A stretch of DNA of 64,000 bases, from NCBI GenBank assembly GCA_023228995.1, contig JALOAD010000007.1:24289-88288 (forward strand). Reading direction: 5' to 3'. Position 1 is the first letter of the stretch; each line of letters opens with the position of its first letter. The translations under genes and the position numbers were made by a program. Below the pieces are notes generated by a model. That model was not told the DNA's origin, made no database searches, and was given only the letters and a program-made list of their open reading frames with translations. Origin of the DNA: JALOAD01 sp023228995 [NCBI: Candidatus Muiribacterium halophilum] (GTDB lineage Bacteria; Muiribacteriota; Muiribacteriia; Muiribacteriales). Positions 34,531-43,353 of the stretch are shown in pieces.

Positions 34531-35862
34531 TTATTTTTTTTTAAAATTATCATTGCTTTCAAGCTCATCTTTAATATTTTTTATTTTTTGTTTAAGAATA
34601 AATATACAGTCAAATTTACTAAGTTTTCCTTCAAGAACAATATCTTCAGCTAAAGCACGACAAGTAGGACAACCACAAATACCACAATCAATACCTGGAA
34701 ATTCTTCTGTCAACTGATCAATTTGCTCTGATTTTTCCATAGCTTTAATAAGATCTGTATCAAGTTTTGATATATTACGAGGTTCAGGTTTTTTTTCCAA
34801 TAGGAAAAAATCCATATTATATTTTTTAATAATCTTTTCAGGGTGAAGCTGACTTATTTTCAATTTTGTAGCTAATTCTTTTAATCTTATCTTAGCTAAA
34901 AATTTATCTGTAGGAGCAAGTACTCCGCCAACACAACCTGGAATACACGCTTGTGCTTCAATAAAATCAAGATTATTAAATACTTTTAGACCGATATTTT
35001 CAAAAAAAGAAATTACATTATGAATACCAGCAACAGCAACTTTCTTTTTAACATGAGCACTTTGTAATTCACCTTCATGAACACCCCATATAATACCCAT
35101 TTTACCAGCATGTTCAAACTTCTTTATTTTTTTTATATCTTTTAAAACACTCATAACTCTGTCATATATCTCTGTCATAGAAAACACACCTGTCACAGGA
35201 GATTTTTCTTTTCCAGCTGGTTCTTTTACAGCAGTAACTTTTGCAGCACAAGGTGATATAAAAAAAACTCCAACTTCACTTTCTTTAGCCTGTTCTTTTT
35301 CCATTACAAGTTCTTTGGAAATTTTTGCAGCAATATCCATAGGAGGTTCAAGCATAGCAATATTATCAACATATTCAGGAAATCTTGTTAAAATAAGTCT
35401 TATTACTGCCGGACACGCTGAAGATATAAGAGGTTTCTTTTTTGTTTTTTTAAGATATTGTTCTGTAGCAAAATTTACAAGTTCAGCAGCTGCTGCAACT
35501 TCAAAAATATATTGAAATCCAATTAAATTTAAAGCTGTATAAACTTTATCAAGAGAAATTTTATCAGAATCAAACTGTGCCATAAAAGAAGGTGCTGGTA
35601 AGGCAACTCTATATTTAAAGTTTTCAATCATTTTAAAAGGACTAGTAAGAGCATATTTTGCATCAGTAGGACAAGTTCTTATACATTCACCACAATCAAT
35701 ACATCTTTGTTCTGATATAACAGCTTTACCATCTATAACTCTTATAGCTTCTGTAGGACAAGTTCTTAAACAATGCGTACAACCAACACAAAGATCTTCT
35801 TTTAACCTGACAGAATGAAAGTATTTATTATTTTTTCTTCTTATGTTTTCTGCCATTTTCAC
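34531..35862 (-). CDS. Putative sensory [FeFe]-hydrogenase (HydS-like)
   Basis: Domains in order: two ferredoxin [4Fe-4S] motifs (CVGCTHCLRTCP; CIDCGECIRTCP), an H-cluster domain and a C-terminal Fe-S motif CX2CX4CX17C (from CGICGCPTC). The H-cluster motifs are divergent: SSACPAVI, SPCAAKVTAVKEPAG and QACIPGCVGGVLAP. Replacing the first Cys of TSCCP by Ala and the altered second and third motifs mark the sensory groups, which are slow enzymes thought to report H2 to a regulator. There is no PAS domain (443 aa), as in group D. Kinase-like, DRTGG and PHP genes surround it. Confidence 0.88.
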   Translation of the reverse strand: MKMAENIRRKNNKYFHSVRLKEDLCVGCTHCLRTCPTEAIRVIDGKAVISEQRCIDCGECIRTCPTDAKYALTSPFKMIENFKYRVALPAPSFMAQFDSDKISLDKVYTALNLIGFQYIFEVAAAAELVNFATEQYLKKTKKKPLISSACPAVIRLILTRFPEYVDNIAMLEPPMDIAAKISKELVMEKEQAKESEVGVFFISPCAAKVTAVKEPAGKEKSPVTGVFSMTEIYDRVMSVLKDIKKIKKFEHAGKMGIIWGVHEGELQSAHVKKKVAVAGIHNVISFFENIGLKVFNNLDFIEAQACIPGCVGGVLAPTDKFLAKIRLKELATKLKISQLHPEKIIKKYNMDFFLLEKKPEPRNISKLDTDLIKAMEKSEQIDQLTEEFPGIDCGICGCPTCRALAEDIVLEGKLSKFDCIFILKQKIKNIKDELESNDNFKKK

Positions 35863-35877
35863 CTCTTATCTATATTA

Positions 35878-35907
35878 TAGAATCCTCTGCTGATTTAAAG
35901 GATTCTA
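35878..35907 (-). other. Intercistronic hairpin inside the hydrogenase operon
   Basis: The inverted repeat TAGAATCCT/AGGATTCTA (9 bp, 12-base loop) lies in the only sizeable gap of the operon, between the HATPase and HydS-like genes. No T-tract follows on the minus strand, so it may be an mRNA-processing or stability element rather than a full terminator. Confidence 0.45.
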
Positions 35908-35910
35908 ATA

Positions 35911-36324
35911 TTATGTAAAATTAATGATAAATGATAATTTTGTACCTTTTTCCACCTCAGTATGCAAACTTATTTCATCAGTATTTCTTTTTATATTTGG
36001 AAGTCCCATACCTGCACCAAAACCCATTTCACGAACTTTGCTTGAAGCTGTAGAAAACCCTTCAGTAAAAGCTAATTCTACATCAGGTATTCCAGGTCCT
36101 TCATCCTGAACTGTTACTCTTATCTGCCCTGGAACTATTTTAAACTCCATTTCACCTCTATAAGCATGGGCAACAACATTTATTTCAGCTTCATACATTG
36201 CAATAGCAACTTTTTTTATTATATTTGTAGGAAGTCCCAATTTTTTTAAAAGTTTTTTTACATCAGAAGAAGCAAATCCAGCTTCTGAAAAATTCCCCCC
36301 TTCTATAATATACTTTCTATCCAT
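35911..36324 (-). CDS. RsbW-like anti-sigma/serine-kinase HATPase protein
   Basis: A compact HATPase domain: N-box AMYEAEINVVAHAY, G1 DEGPGIPD and G2 GMGLPNIKRN. This is the fold of anti-sigma factor kinases such as RsbW and SpoIIAB, which act with STAS proteins. I prefer the ATG at 36324 (MDRKYIIEGG, AAGGA upstream; 137 aa) over 36351. It overlaps the DRTGG gene upstream. A stand-alone STAS protein is at 3946, but no link can be shown. Confidence 0.85.
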   Translation of the reverse strand: MDRKYIIEGGNFSEAGFASSDVKKLLKKLGLPTNIIKKVAIAMYEAEINVVAHAYRGEMEFKIVPGQIRVTVQDEGPGIPDVELAFTEGFSTASSKVREMGFGAGMGLPNIKRNTDEISLHTEVEKGTKLSFIINFT

Positions 36325-36709
36325 TTTTGGATTTTTCCTTATTGCATTCATCTTTTATATGTGAACACAATTTACCTGCAACTTCAAACATAGCTTCTTC
36401 TGTTCTCAAAAGAGTAATACCATTTTCCTCAGCAAGTTCAATAAGCTGTCTATCAATAGTTTTTCCCCTTACTATGACAACTACTTTAATATCAACCATC
36501 TCAGCAGTCCTAAGGGTTTGAGAATTAGATAATGCTGTTATAAGCACAGTAGAATCACCTTCATGAGTAAAAGCTAAAACATCACTCATAAGTTCAGTAC
36601 AACAGAAATAACATATTTCCAGTTTTTCAGGAAAATTTTCTGTAAGCACTTCTGCATTTAAAATATTCTTTAAAGTTTCTAATTTAATATTTGTGTTTTT
36701 CATCAGCAA
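36317..36709 (-). CDS. DRTGG-domain protein, second copy
   Basis: A 130-aa DRTGG-domain protein (ELMSDVLAFTHEGDSTVLITALSN; DIKVVVIVRGKTIDRQLIELAEENGITLLRT), paralogous to the 34174-34518 gene. It overlaps the hydG stop by 7 nt. Its position between the maturase and the sensory genes suggests a role in regulating hydrogenase formation. Confidence 0.83.
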   Translation of the reverse strand: MLMKNTNIKLETLKNILNAEVLTENFPEKLEICYFCCTELMSDVLAFTHEGDSTVLITALSNSQTLRTAEMVDIKVVVIVRGKTIDRQLIELAEENGITLLRTEEAMFEVAGKLCSHIKDECNKEKSKNG

Positions 36710-38097
36710 AAAATATCCCTTTCCCCTTTCTGAGTTCTATCAAGCATTTTTTTAGCATTTTCTTTATCTTCAATTTTTGCAAACTTTTCAAGTTCAGATT
36801 TTATAAGAGCTTCACCGATTTTTCTAGTTTCTTCAGAAGCATAATCTAAAAGATATTCTTTAAATGTAGCAAGAGCATTTGGTTGACAAAACTGTTGTAT
36901 TAAACCAGGTTTTGTTATTGCCATGAAATCAATACCAGTTCTTCCTTTTCTATAACAACCTGTACAAAAAGAAGGAATAAAACCCGCTTTAGAAAGATCT
37001 CTAACAACTTCATCAAGAGTTCTAAAATCACCAACAGCAAACTGTTGTTCATCAGGCATATTATGTTCAGCTTCTTCATAACCACCAGGATTTGTCTTTG
37101 AACCAGCAGACACCTGAGATACACCAAGATGAATAAGTTTTGCTCTTAATTCTTTTGTTTCCCTTGTAGTTAATATTATACCAGTATAAGGCACCGCAAG
37201 TCTAATTATAGAAACAAGTTTAGCAAATTCTTCATCATTAATAGGATAAGGAACTTTTCCAGCTGCCGGTGCATTAAGAGCAGGTTCAATTCTTGGAACT
37301 GAAATTGTATGAGGTCCAACTCCTATTGTTTTTTCAAGATATTCGCAATGAGATATCATAGCCAGCACTTCATATTTATAATCAAAAAGACCAAAAAGAA
37401 CTCCAGCACCTAAATCATCAATTCCTGCTGAAAAAGCTTTTTCAAAAGCAGTAATTCTTGTTTCATAACTACTTTTTGGTCCTAATGGATGCATTTTTTC
37501 ATAAGTTTCTCTATGATAAGTTTCTTGAAACATCTGATAAGTACCAATGCCTTCTTTTTTTATCTTTGCAAAATCTTCAACAGTTAAAGGGGCAACATTA
37601 ACATTAATTCTTCTAATCTGATTTTTAGCATCTTTAGATGAATAAACAGCTCTTACAGCTTCTGCTACAAAATCAGCATTAGCATATTTAGGATGTTCTC
37701 CACAAACAAGAAGAATTCTTTTATGTCCCATTTTAGTTAATAAAGTTGTTTCTTCTTTTATTTCATCGATTGAAAGAGTTCTTCTTTTAAGTTCTGTATT
37801 TGAACATCTAAAACCACAATAAAGACAATCATTAACACATTCATTTGTAACATACATCGGAGCAAATATTACTATTCTCTTACCATAAATCTCTTCTTTA
37901 ACTTTTTTTGCACAAGACAATATATCAGATACAAGTTCTTTATCCTGAACATTTAAAAGAGCTGCTACCTCTTTAAGACTAAGTCCTTGTTTTTGAAGAG
38001 CTTTGTTAATAATACTTTTGATTTGAGAAACAGAATAATTTTTTGTTTCCTCAAGAAGAGTAAAAATCTTTTCGTCATTAATTATTTCTTTAAACAT
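36703..38097 (-). CDS. hydG: [FeFe]-hydrogenase maturase HydG
   Basis: A radical-SAM enzyme that splits tyrosine to give the CO and CN ligands (on a Fe-cysteine synthon) of the H-cluster. The SAM-cluster motif is Cys87-X3-Cys91-X2-Cys94. The C-terminal auxiliary-cluster motif is Cys378-X2-Cys381-X22-Cys404, exactly the HydG spacing. That separates it from the related thiazole synthase ThiH. The length (464 aa) is typical. It is the first gene of the large hydrogenase operon, with GGAGGC before the ATG. Maturases HydE and HydF are not in this window. Confidence 0.97.
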   Translation of the reverse strand: MFKEIINDEKIFTLLEETKNYSVSQIKSIINKALQKQGLSLKEVAALLNVQDKELVSDILSCAKKVKEEIYGKRIVIFAPMYVTNECVNDCLYCGFRCSNTELKRRTLSIDEIKEETTLLTKMGHKRILLVCGEHPKYANADFVAEAVRAVYSSKDAKNQIRRINVNVAPLTVEDFAKIKKEGIGTYQMFQETYHRETYEKMHPLGPKSSYETRITAFEKAFSAGIDDLGAGVLFGLFDYKYEVLAMISHCEYLEKTIGVGPHTISVPRIEPALNAPAAGKVPYPINDEEFAKLVSIIRLAVPYTGIILTTRETKELRAKLIHLGVSQVSAGSKTNPGGYEEAEHNMPDEQQFAVGDFRTLDEVVRDLSKAGFIPSFCTGCYRKGRTGIDFMAITKPGLIQQFCQPNALATFKEYLLDYASEETRKIGEALIKSELEKFAKIEDKENAKKMLDRTQKGERDIFC

Positions 38098-38148
38098 GCT
38101 TTGCCTCCGATTGACTAAAAAATTGTTTTTATATACTATAACTTTAAC

Positions 38149-38682
38149 ATGAATTTAAAAAAGACGCTTAAATATTTTGACATAACCCGTTTATACAAAT
38201 ATATAAAATTAAAAATCCATCGTCATCCGGCAACCCCTGAAAATCTTGCGTTAAGCATTGGTCTTGGTGCATTTATAGGAGTGTTGCCAACTTTTGGATT
38301 TGCAATAGGTCTATCGATTTTAGCTGCCTTTTTTTTAAAACTTCCAAAAATCCCATGTTTTTTAGGCACTTGGGTTGCAAACCCATGGACTACTCCTATA
38401 TTTTATACCTTAAGTTGGAAAATAGGAAATTTTTTTTTTAAATTACCAATACACGATATAGCGAAGGAATTTCAAAGAAAAAATATAGCCGGAATATTCA
38501 ACGATTTTCATAAATTAAGTTTATTTATAAAAAATTTAATAATTCTTTACAAACCACTTTTACTTGGAGGAATAATACTTGCAATACCAATATCAATATT
38601 TTTATATTATTTTTCATTAATATCACTAAAGAAATTACAAAAAAGAAAAAACGATAAACTCCAGAAATTCCTACCATTTTAA
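38149..38682 (+). CDS. DUF2062 membrane protein
   Basis: The DUF2062 signature is clear (HPATPENLALSIGLGAFIGV, LPTFGF; GTWVANPWTTPIFY). Three or four membrane segments are predicted, and the rest is basic. The function of the family is unknown; it often appears beside glycosyltransferase or lipid genes. It is divergent from hydG across 51 bp, where TTGACT and TATACT-like words overlap. The spacing is poor, and a leader would be almost absent. Confidence 0.88.
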   Translation: MNLKKTLKYFDITRLYKYIKLKIHRHPATPENLALSIGLGAFIGVLPTFGFAIGLSILAAFFLKLPKIPCFLGTWVANPWTTPIFYTLSWKIGNFFFKLPIHDIAKEFQRKNIAGIFNDFHKLSLFIKNLIILYKPLLLGGIILAIPISIFLYYFSLISLKKLQKRKNDKLQKFLPF

Positions 38683-38766
38683 AATTGCGAATAGCGAAAT
38701 AGTTTTAAAACTTCCACTTTTGTCAATTTTTTAATTTTTATTTAATCCTCTAATTCAACATTGCTA

Positions 38767-38831
38767 CTATACGCTTCTATACGCTTCACATACCGCCCTT
38801 ATACGCTTCACATACCGCTTCTATACTGCTC
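38767..38831 (-). repeat. TATACGC-family repeat array, copy 2
   Basis: Six or more units of TATACGCTT, CATACCGC and TATACTGC follow one another at 10-13 bp spacing. CTTCACATACCGC occurs twice. The array lies between the converging DUF2062 and pyrE genes. A short GCGAATAGCGAAATAG stretch precedes it at 38684. Confidence 0.75.
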
Positions 38832-38834
38832 TTC

Positions 38835-39371
38835 TCAATCTTTTTTTAATTCAGCCAAACTCGCATAAACAGGCAATCTTAAAGCAAGAAGACTCTTCAA
38901 AGCAGGAGTTGTCTTTAAAGGCTTTTCCGCTCTATCAATAACACAACATATACCCTTCACTTCAACATTTTTCTTTTTAAGAAAACTCTGCATTTCTTTA
39001 ATAGAATTCCCTGTACTAACAACATCATCAACAATAATCACAGAATCGTCTGAATTAAGCTCAAAACCTCTTTTAAGAATCGGGTTTTCTTTTTCATCTT
39101 TTTCAATATATATATGTTTTATTTCAAGTTGTTTTGCAATTTCTTGTCCTAAAACTATACCCGAAGGAGAATTAGAAACAATTGCTGTAGCATCTTTACC
39201 ATAATACTTTGAAGATAATTGTTCTCCAAAATCAGAAGATATATCAGGAAATTGCAAGGCTTTTCCTAATTCTATATAAAGTTTTGACCATTTACCTTTT
39301 CTTAATTCAAATTCACCTTCTAAAATTGCATCCATGCTTGTAAGTAAAGCCAAAACTGCTTCATCTTGCAT
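38835..39371 (-). CDS. pyrE: Orotate phosphoribosyltransferase
   Basis: Transfers orotate onto PRPP to make orotidine monophosphate in pyrimidine synthesis. The PRPP-binding loop is VIIVDDVVSTGNS, and SNSPSGIVLGQEIA lies before it. I chose the ATG at 39371 (MQDEAVLAL, 178 aa) because GGGGG lies just upstream; a start at 39389 is possible. It overlaps the pyrF 3' end by 11 nt, so the two are cotranslated. Confidence 0.93.
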   Translation of the reverse strand: MQDEAVLALLTSMDAILEGEFELRKGKWSKLYIELGKALQFPDISSDFGEQLSSKYYGKDATAIVSNSPSGIVLGQEIAKQLEIKHIYIEKDEKENPILKRGFELNSDDSVIIVDDVVSTGNSIKEMQSFLKKKNVEVKGICCVIDRAEKPLKTTPALKSLLALRLPVYASLAELKKD

Positions 39372-40062
39372 ATATATCCCCCATTTCATTTTTTATATCT
39401 AAAATTACTTGTTTTATATCTTTAGCATTGTATATTGGTCTTCCACAAATTAAAATATCAGCACCATTTTTTACAGCTTCCTTTGGAGTAGCAACTCTTT
39501 TTTGATCATCTTTTTCATTTGTATTCTGCCTTATTCCAGGAACTATTGTCAAAAAATCATTTCCAAATTTCTTTTTAACCTTAATTACTTCTTGTGGTGA
39601 ACATACAATTCCATCAAGACCGGAATTGTAAACTAGTTCTGCAAGAATATCAACTTGTTCACCAACATTACAACTATTGAAATTCAAACTTTTTAAAATA
39701 TTATTGTCAACCGATGTAAGCATTGTAACACCAATAACCTTACAATTTGGGTTAATTCCCTTTATACTATCTTTCACAATTCCCATAGTATAGGAGCCAC
39801 ACAAAGCATGCAGATTTATAATAGATACAGGGAGTTTTGCTATACTTTCTATAGTTTTAATTACAGTGTTAGGTATATCATGAAATTTAAGATCAAGAAA
39901 TACTTCACCAAATTCAGCAACTTTATTTACAATATCTTTACCACATGAGCAAAAAAGTTCTAACCCAATTTTATAACCATCAATATAATTTTTACTTTTT
40001 TGACAAATTTCCAAAGCTTTTTCTTCATTATCAAAATCAAGTGCAACGAACAATTTTGCCAT
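39361..40062 (-). CDS. pyrF: Orotidine 5'-phosphate decarboxylase
   Basis: Decarboxylates OMP to UMP, the last step of de novo pyrimidine synthesis. The catalytic Lys/Asp array is DLKFHDIPNT, with FVALDFDN at the N-terminus and a phosphate-binding VPGIRQ...ILICGRPIYNA. The ATG at 40062 (233 aa) has AGGAGG seven bases upstream, while the longer frame from 40089 lacks a site. It forms a two-gene operon with pyrE. Confidence 0.95.
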   Translation of the reverse strand: MAKLFVALDFDNEEKALEICQKSKNYIDGYKIGLELFCSCGKDIVNKVAEFGEVFLDLKFHDIPNTVIKTIESIAKLPVSIINLHALCGSYTMGIVKDSIKGINPNCKVIGVTMLTSVDNNILKSLNFNSCNVGEQVDILAELVYNSGLDGIVCSPQEVIKVKKKFGNDFLTIVPGIRQNTNEKDDQKRVATPKEAVKNGADILICGRPIYNAKDIKQVILDIKNEMGDIYAR

Positions 40063-40140
40063 ATAATCCTCCTGATAATAAAAACACAAACATTGAATTG
40101 AACTATTTTATTTTAACAAACAGATTAAATTTTTTACAGA

Positions 40141-40175
40141 AAAAAAAAAGCCCGGAAATCCGGGCTCGTTTTTAT
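40141..40175 (-). terminator. Terminator of the pil operon
   Basis: The stem AGCCCGG/CCGGGCT with an AAAT loop is followed on the minus strand by a run of about ten T. It lies 30 bp after the pilQ-like stop and 79 bp before the pyrF start. Confidence 0.92.
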
Positions 40176-40196
40176 ATAAATAGAGGATATTATTTA

Positions 40197-41438
40197 TTAA
40201 CCTTCAACTCTCTTAATTATTCTTGGTGTGATTAGAATAATAAGCTCACTTGTTGACCTTTGTGTTCTCTTTGATGAGAAAAATTGTTTGAAAAATGGAA
40301 TATCTCCAAGAATAGGTATTTTATCTTCAGAAATCTGTGATGTTTCCTGAATAAGTCCACCAATAAGGATTTCTTCTCCATCTTTTACAGTAACTGTTGT
40401 TTTAGCATATCTTCTTTTAATTATAGGATAATCTGAAACTGATGAATCAGAACCAGGTTTCTGGAATGTAGCGTCTGATACTTCAGGTTCAACTTCCAAA
40501 GTAATATAATCACTGTTATTTATTCTTGGAGTAACTGTAAGAACAACTCCAGTATCTTTTTCTTGTGGGGGTTGATTAACTCCACCAGTATATATTACCT
40601 TATCACCAACCTGCACTTTAGCTTCAATGCCATTACTTGCAATTATCTTAGGGTTTGAAAGTATTTTACTATCTGTAAGTTCAGCTGATGCTTTTAAAGC
40701 AGCATTATAATAAGTACCTTTTCTAAAGAAATCACCCATTGCAAAACCGGGAGCAGTTTCTCCAATAGCCGAACCATAAGAATCTGAAAACGGCTGTTTT
40801 TTAAACATTTCTGATATATTAACTATATCTCCAGCTTGTCCGCCATTCACACCCCAACCCCATTTTAGCCCAAGGTTTTTGATGTTATTTGTAGAAACTT
40901 CTACAACTTTAGCTTCTATCATAACCTGTGGAACTGGAACATCTAGTTTTTTTACAAGATCATCTATTTTTGACAGAACAAGAGAACTTCCAGTAACAAT
41001 TATTGTGTTAATTCTGTCATCTGCTGTAACTTCAATCTGTTCATCTTTTTTCTTGAAAATATTCTGAAGTATCTGAGCAACATCCTGACCTTTAGCATTT
41101 TCAAGTTTATAAGTCTTATTAAAACCAACATCAAAACCATCTGAAAGTTTTGTTGGCTCACCAATAATATAAGTATTATCTTCTTTTCTTATTGTATAGC
41201 CATTTGTTTTTGCAATTAATTCAAGAGCTTTTTCATAATATACATCCTCAAGCTCAAGAGTAATTTTTCCTGCAACACTTTTTTCTGTAATAAGATTAAT
41301 TCCAGCTGTCATTGCAATTCCTTTAAGAAGTGTTTTGATATCTCTATCAATAACTCTTAAAGTTACATACTCGCTTTTTGCAAATGATGACACAGACATC
41401 AAAGCAATAAGCAGGATCACACCTAATATCCTTTTCAT
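40197..41438 (-). CDS. pilQ: Type IV pilus secretin PilQ (short form)
   Basis: Outer-membrane ring through which the pilus passes. A signal peptide (MKRILGVILLIALMSVSSFA) is followed by an STN-like domain (LLKGIAMTAGINLITEK), a NolW/N1 domain (DRINTIIVTGSSLVLSKID) and the C-terminal secretin domain (VPVPQVMIEAKVVEVS; GEEILIGGLIQE; PILGDIPFFKQFF). At 413 aa it lacks the AMIN domains of longer PilQ proteins. Its ATG directly follows the PilP-like stop codon, with GGAGGT inside that gene. Confidence 0.9.
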   Translation of the reverse strand: MKRILGVILLIALMSVSSFAKSEYVTLRVIDRDIKTLLKGIAMTAGINLITEKSVAGKITLELEDVYYEKALELIAKTNGYTIRKEDNTYIIGEPTKLSDGFDVGFNKTYKLENAKGQDVAQILQNIFKKKDEQIEVTADDRINTIIVTGSSLVLSKIDDLVKKLDVPVPQVMIEAKVVEVSTNNIKNLGLKWGWGVNGGQAGDIVNISEMFKKQPFSDSYGSAIGETAPGFAMGDFFRKGTYYNAALKASAELTDSKILSNPKIIASNGIEAKVQVGDKVIYTGGVNQPPQEKDTGVVLTVTPRINNSDYITLEVEPEVSDATFQKPGSDSSVSDYPIIKRRYAKTTVTVKDGEEILIGGLIQETSQISEDKIPILGDIPFFKQFFSSKRTQRSTSELIILITPRIIKRVEG

Positions 41439-42095
41439 TTAATTACCTCCATCCATCGTTAATGTTCTTCTTTCACCATGATGCTGATAGGATACAACCT
41501 GCACACTATCGTTTTCTATTTTCATTACTTTAAACTTTCCATTTGGGTCTTCATCGCCTTCAAAAAGCTCAAGAAACTGGTCATCTAAAGTAATCATGCT
41601 CAATTTTCTATCACCCGCCTGAATAACTCCTACAAGTTTAAGATTAAGAGGAGGTATAGTCTGAGGTTTCATTTCCTGCCCATCTACCACCGTTATAGGG
41701 ATTCTCACCTTTGTAATTCTTATAATAAGAGGTTTAAAAGGGTCCTTATGCTCTTTATCATCCGAAGGATCATCATTAAAGTACTTAGTTTTAATATCGG
41801 CAGAAATCTCGAATTTAGCAATATCTGCATCTGAAAGATCAAAATCCTCTTTTTCACCACTACCCGGATCTGATGTTCCTCCAAATGAAGCTCCAGTATC
41901 TACTGTATTATTTGAAGTTCCAAAATCACCATCATCATCCCAAAGATCGTCATTAAAATCAAAATCATCCTGAGCAAGGATAAATTTTGAATACCCAAAA
42001 AACAGTGTCATGGATAGAATCAGCCCGAATATCAACATCAATGATGAAAGCCGGCTTTTTCTTCTAATATAGCGAACACCGTTGTTTGTCACCAT
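41439..42095 (-). CDS. PilP-like pilus assembly protein
   Basis: An inner-membrane anchor (SSLMLIFGLILSMTLFF, residues about 16-32) is followed by an acidic linker (DDFDFNDDLWDDDGDFG). The C-terminal domain contains DPFKP...PPLNLKLVGVIQ and DDQFLELFEGD, as in PilP, which links PilNO to the secretin. I chose the ATG at 42095 (218 aa), which follows the pilO stop; longer frames would overlap pilO. The sequence is divergent, so the name rests on position and the PPLNLKLVG motif. Confidence 0.75.
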   Translation of the reverse strand: MVTNNGVRYIRRKSRLSSLMLIFGLILSMTLFFGYSKFILAQDDFDFNDDLWDDDGDFGTSNNTVDTGASFGGTSDPGSGEKEDFDLSDADIAKFEISADIKTKYFNDDPSDDKEHKDPFKPLIIRITKVRIPITVVDGQEMKPQTIPPLNLKLVGVIQAGDRKLSMITLDDQFLELFEGDEDPNGKFKVMKIENDSVQVVSYQHHGERRTLTMDGGN

Positions 42096-42111
42096 TTTTC
42101 TTTTGTTTTCA

Positions 42112-42744
42112 TTAGAAATTCTGAACACTGAAACCACCACCTTTTTTAAAGATAAAGGAACTTGCTCCAAGATCCATTGAGATTTCCTGCTTTTCTTCTT
42201 CATCATCTCCACCTCTAAATGAAGTTCTTGACGAAAATGAAGAAGTGTTTTTTGCAGTACCCTTATGAGGCTGTAGAGAAAGTTTTCCTTTCCTGGCATT
42301 GATTAATTTTAAATTTTCAAGCCTTGCTATCATTCTTCCCATATTATGATATGGACCTGTAAAATTGAAATCCATAGGAAGTTCATCCCAATACTCAGCA
42401 GAAAAAAGTTTATTTATCTTAATCTCGTTAAACTCAACTTTAGCCTGTTTAGCATAATTTCTAACAACTTTGATAAGATCAGGAACGCTCATATTATCCG
42501 AAGTAATAACAGAATTCTGTATAATATCAAACTCATTTTTTGTCTTTTCAAGCAATACTTGCTTATCCTTAATTTCTTTTTCTATCTTTTCTTTTTCTTT
42601 AATATCTCTTTCCAGCTGAGATATTTTTGATTTAAGACTTTCTATTTCATCAAGTCTTGGTTGATTTTCAAAAATATGCCAGTATCCGAAAAGTCCAACA
42701 CCCAATAGTATAATAACGACTATGGCAAGGAGTTTATCATTCAT
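42112..42744 (-). CDS. pilO: Type IV pilus protein PilO
   Basis: A bitopic protein: short N-terminus, TM at residues about 4-22, coiled coil (residues 35-75, rich in E and K) and a ferredoxin-like C-terminal domain (LPMDFNFTGPYHNMGRMIARLENL). PilO pairs with PilN in the alignment complex of the pilus machine. At 210 aa it is typical. It lies 9 bp after pilN. Confidence 0.85.
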   Translation of the reverse strand: MNDKLLAIVVIILLGVGLFGYWHIFENQPRLDEIESLKSKISQLERDIKEKEKIEKEIKDKQVLLEKTKNEFDIIQNSVITSDNMSVPDLIKVVRNYAKQAKVEFNEIKINKLFSAEYWDELPMDFNFTGPYHNMGRMIARLENLKLINARKGKLSLQPHKGTAKNTSSFSSRTSFRGGDDEEEKQEISMDLGASSFIFKKGGGFSVQNF

Positions 42745-42753
42745 TTAATCACC

Positions 42754-43353
42754 TCACATTTTTTCCTTTTTTATTCTACAGGTGATCTCAAAGTGATAAA
42801 CAGAAACATTTTTTTGACCATCATCCATTGCACTTTTTGAACCACTTGCTAAATTAACTTCGGAAAAAGATTCATTTGCTTTTAATTTATCTATAAAATT
42901 ACTTAAAACACTCCAATCATTTTCAGCAACACCAGATATATTTGCCCTGTAATCTGAATTAACATTTATTCTTGTAAGCCAAACTCCGTTACCCTTAGAA
43001 AAAGATGTAACATCAGAAAAAGCTTCAAATATTTTCGCCCATGCAACAACATCATCACCAGTAACAATACTTCTTACAAGATTAATCTTTCTTTTATATT
43101 CATTTATTTGAGATGTTATTTCATCTCTTTCTCTTTCTTTGTTCGCAATTTCTTGTTTTTTAAGACTTTTTAGTTTATTAACCTTAGTCTCTAAAACTTT
43201 TTTATCCTCATCTAATCTTGGTAATTCATGTTTAAAAAGATAAAAATACATAATACCGATTATTGCAATTCCAATTATAGGTATAAGAGGAATTTGAGGT
43301 ATTTTAATACCTTTCTTTTCAGGCAATAGATTAATTCGAATTAAAGTATTCAT
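42754..43353 (-). CDS. pilN: Type IV pilus protein PilN
   Basis: The N-terminal INLLPEK motif (residues 8-14), which binds PilM, is followed by a TM (IIGIAIIGIMYFYLF), a coiled coil and a C-terminal domain. That is the standard PilN layout at 199 aa. The start overlaps the pilM stop by 4 nt. Confidence 0.92.
   Translation of the reverse strand: MNTLIRINLLPEKKGIKIPQIPLIPIIGIAIIGIMYFYLFKHELPRLDEDKKVLETKVNKLKSLKKQEIANKERERDEITSQINEYKRKINLVRSIVTGDDVVAWAKIFEAFSDVTSFSKGNGVWLTRINVNSDYRANISGVAENDWSVLSNFIDKLKANESFSEVNLASGSKSAMDDGQKNVSVYHFEITCRIKKEKM

Noticed and set aside
24540-36521. Plus-strand open frames opposite the hydrogenase genes
   Set aside because: They lie inside well-supported minus-strand genes, lack ribosome sites and have low-complexity translations.
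36703-38097. Thiazole synthase ThiH
   Set aside because: The C-terminal CX2CX22C motif and the hydrogenase context identify HydG.
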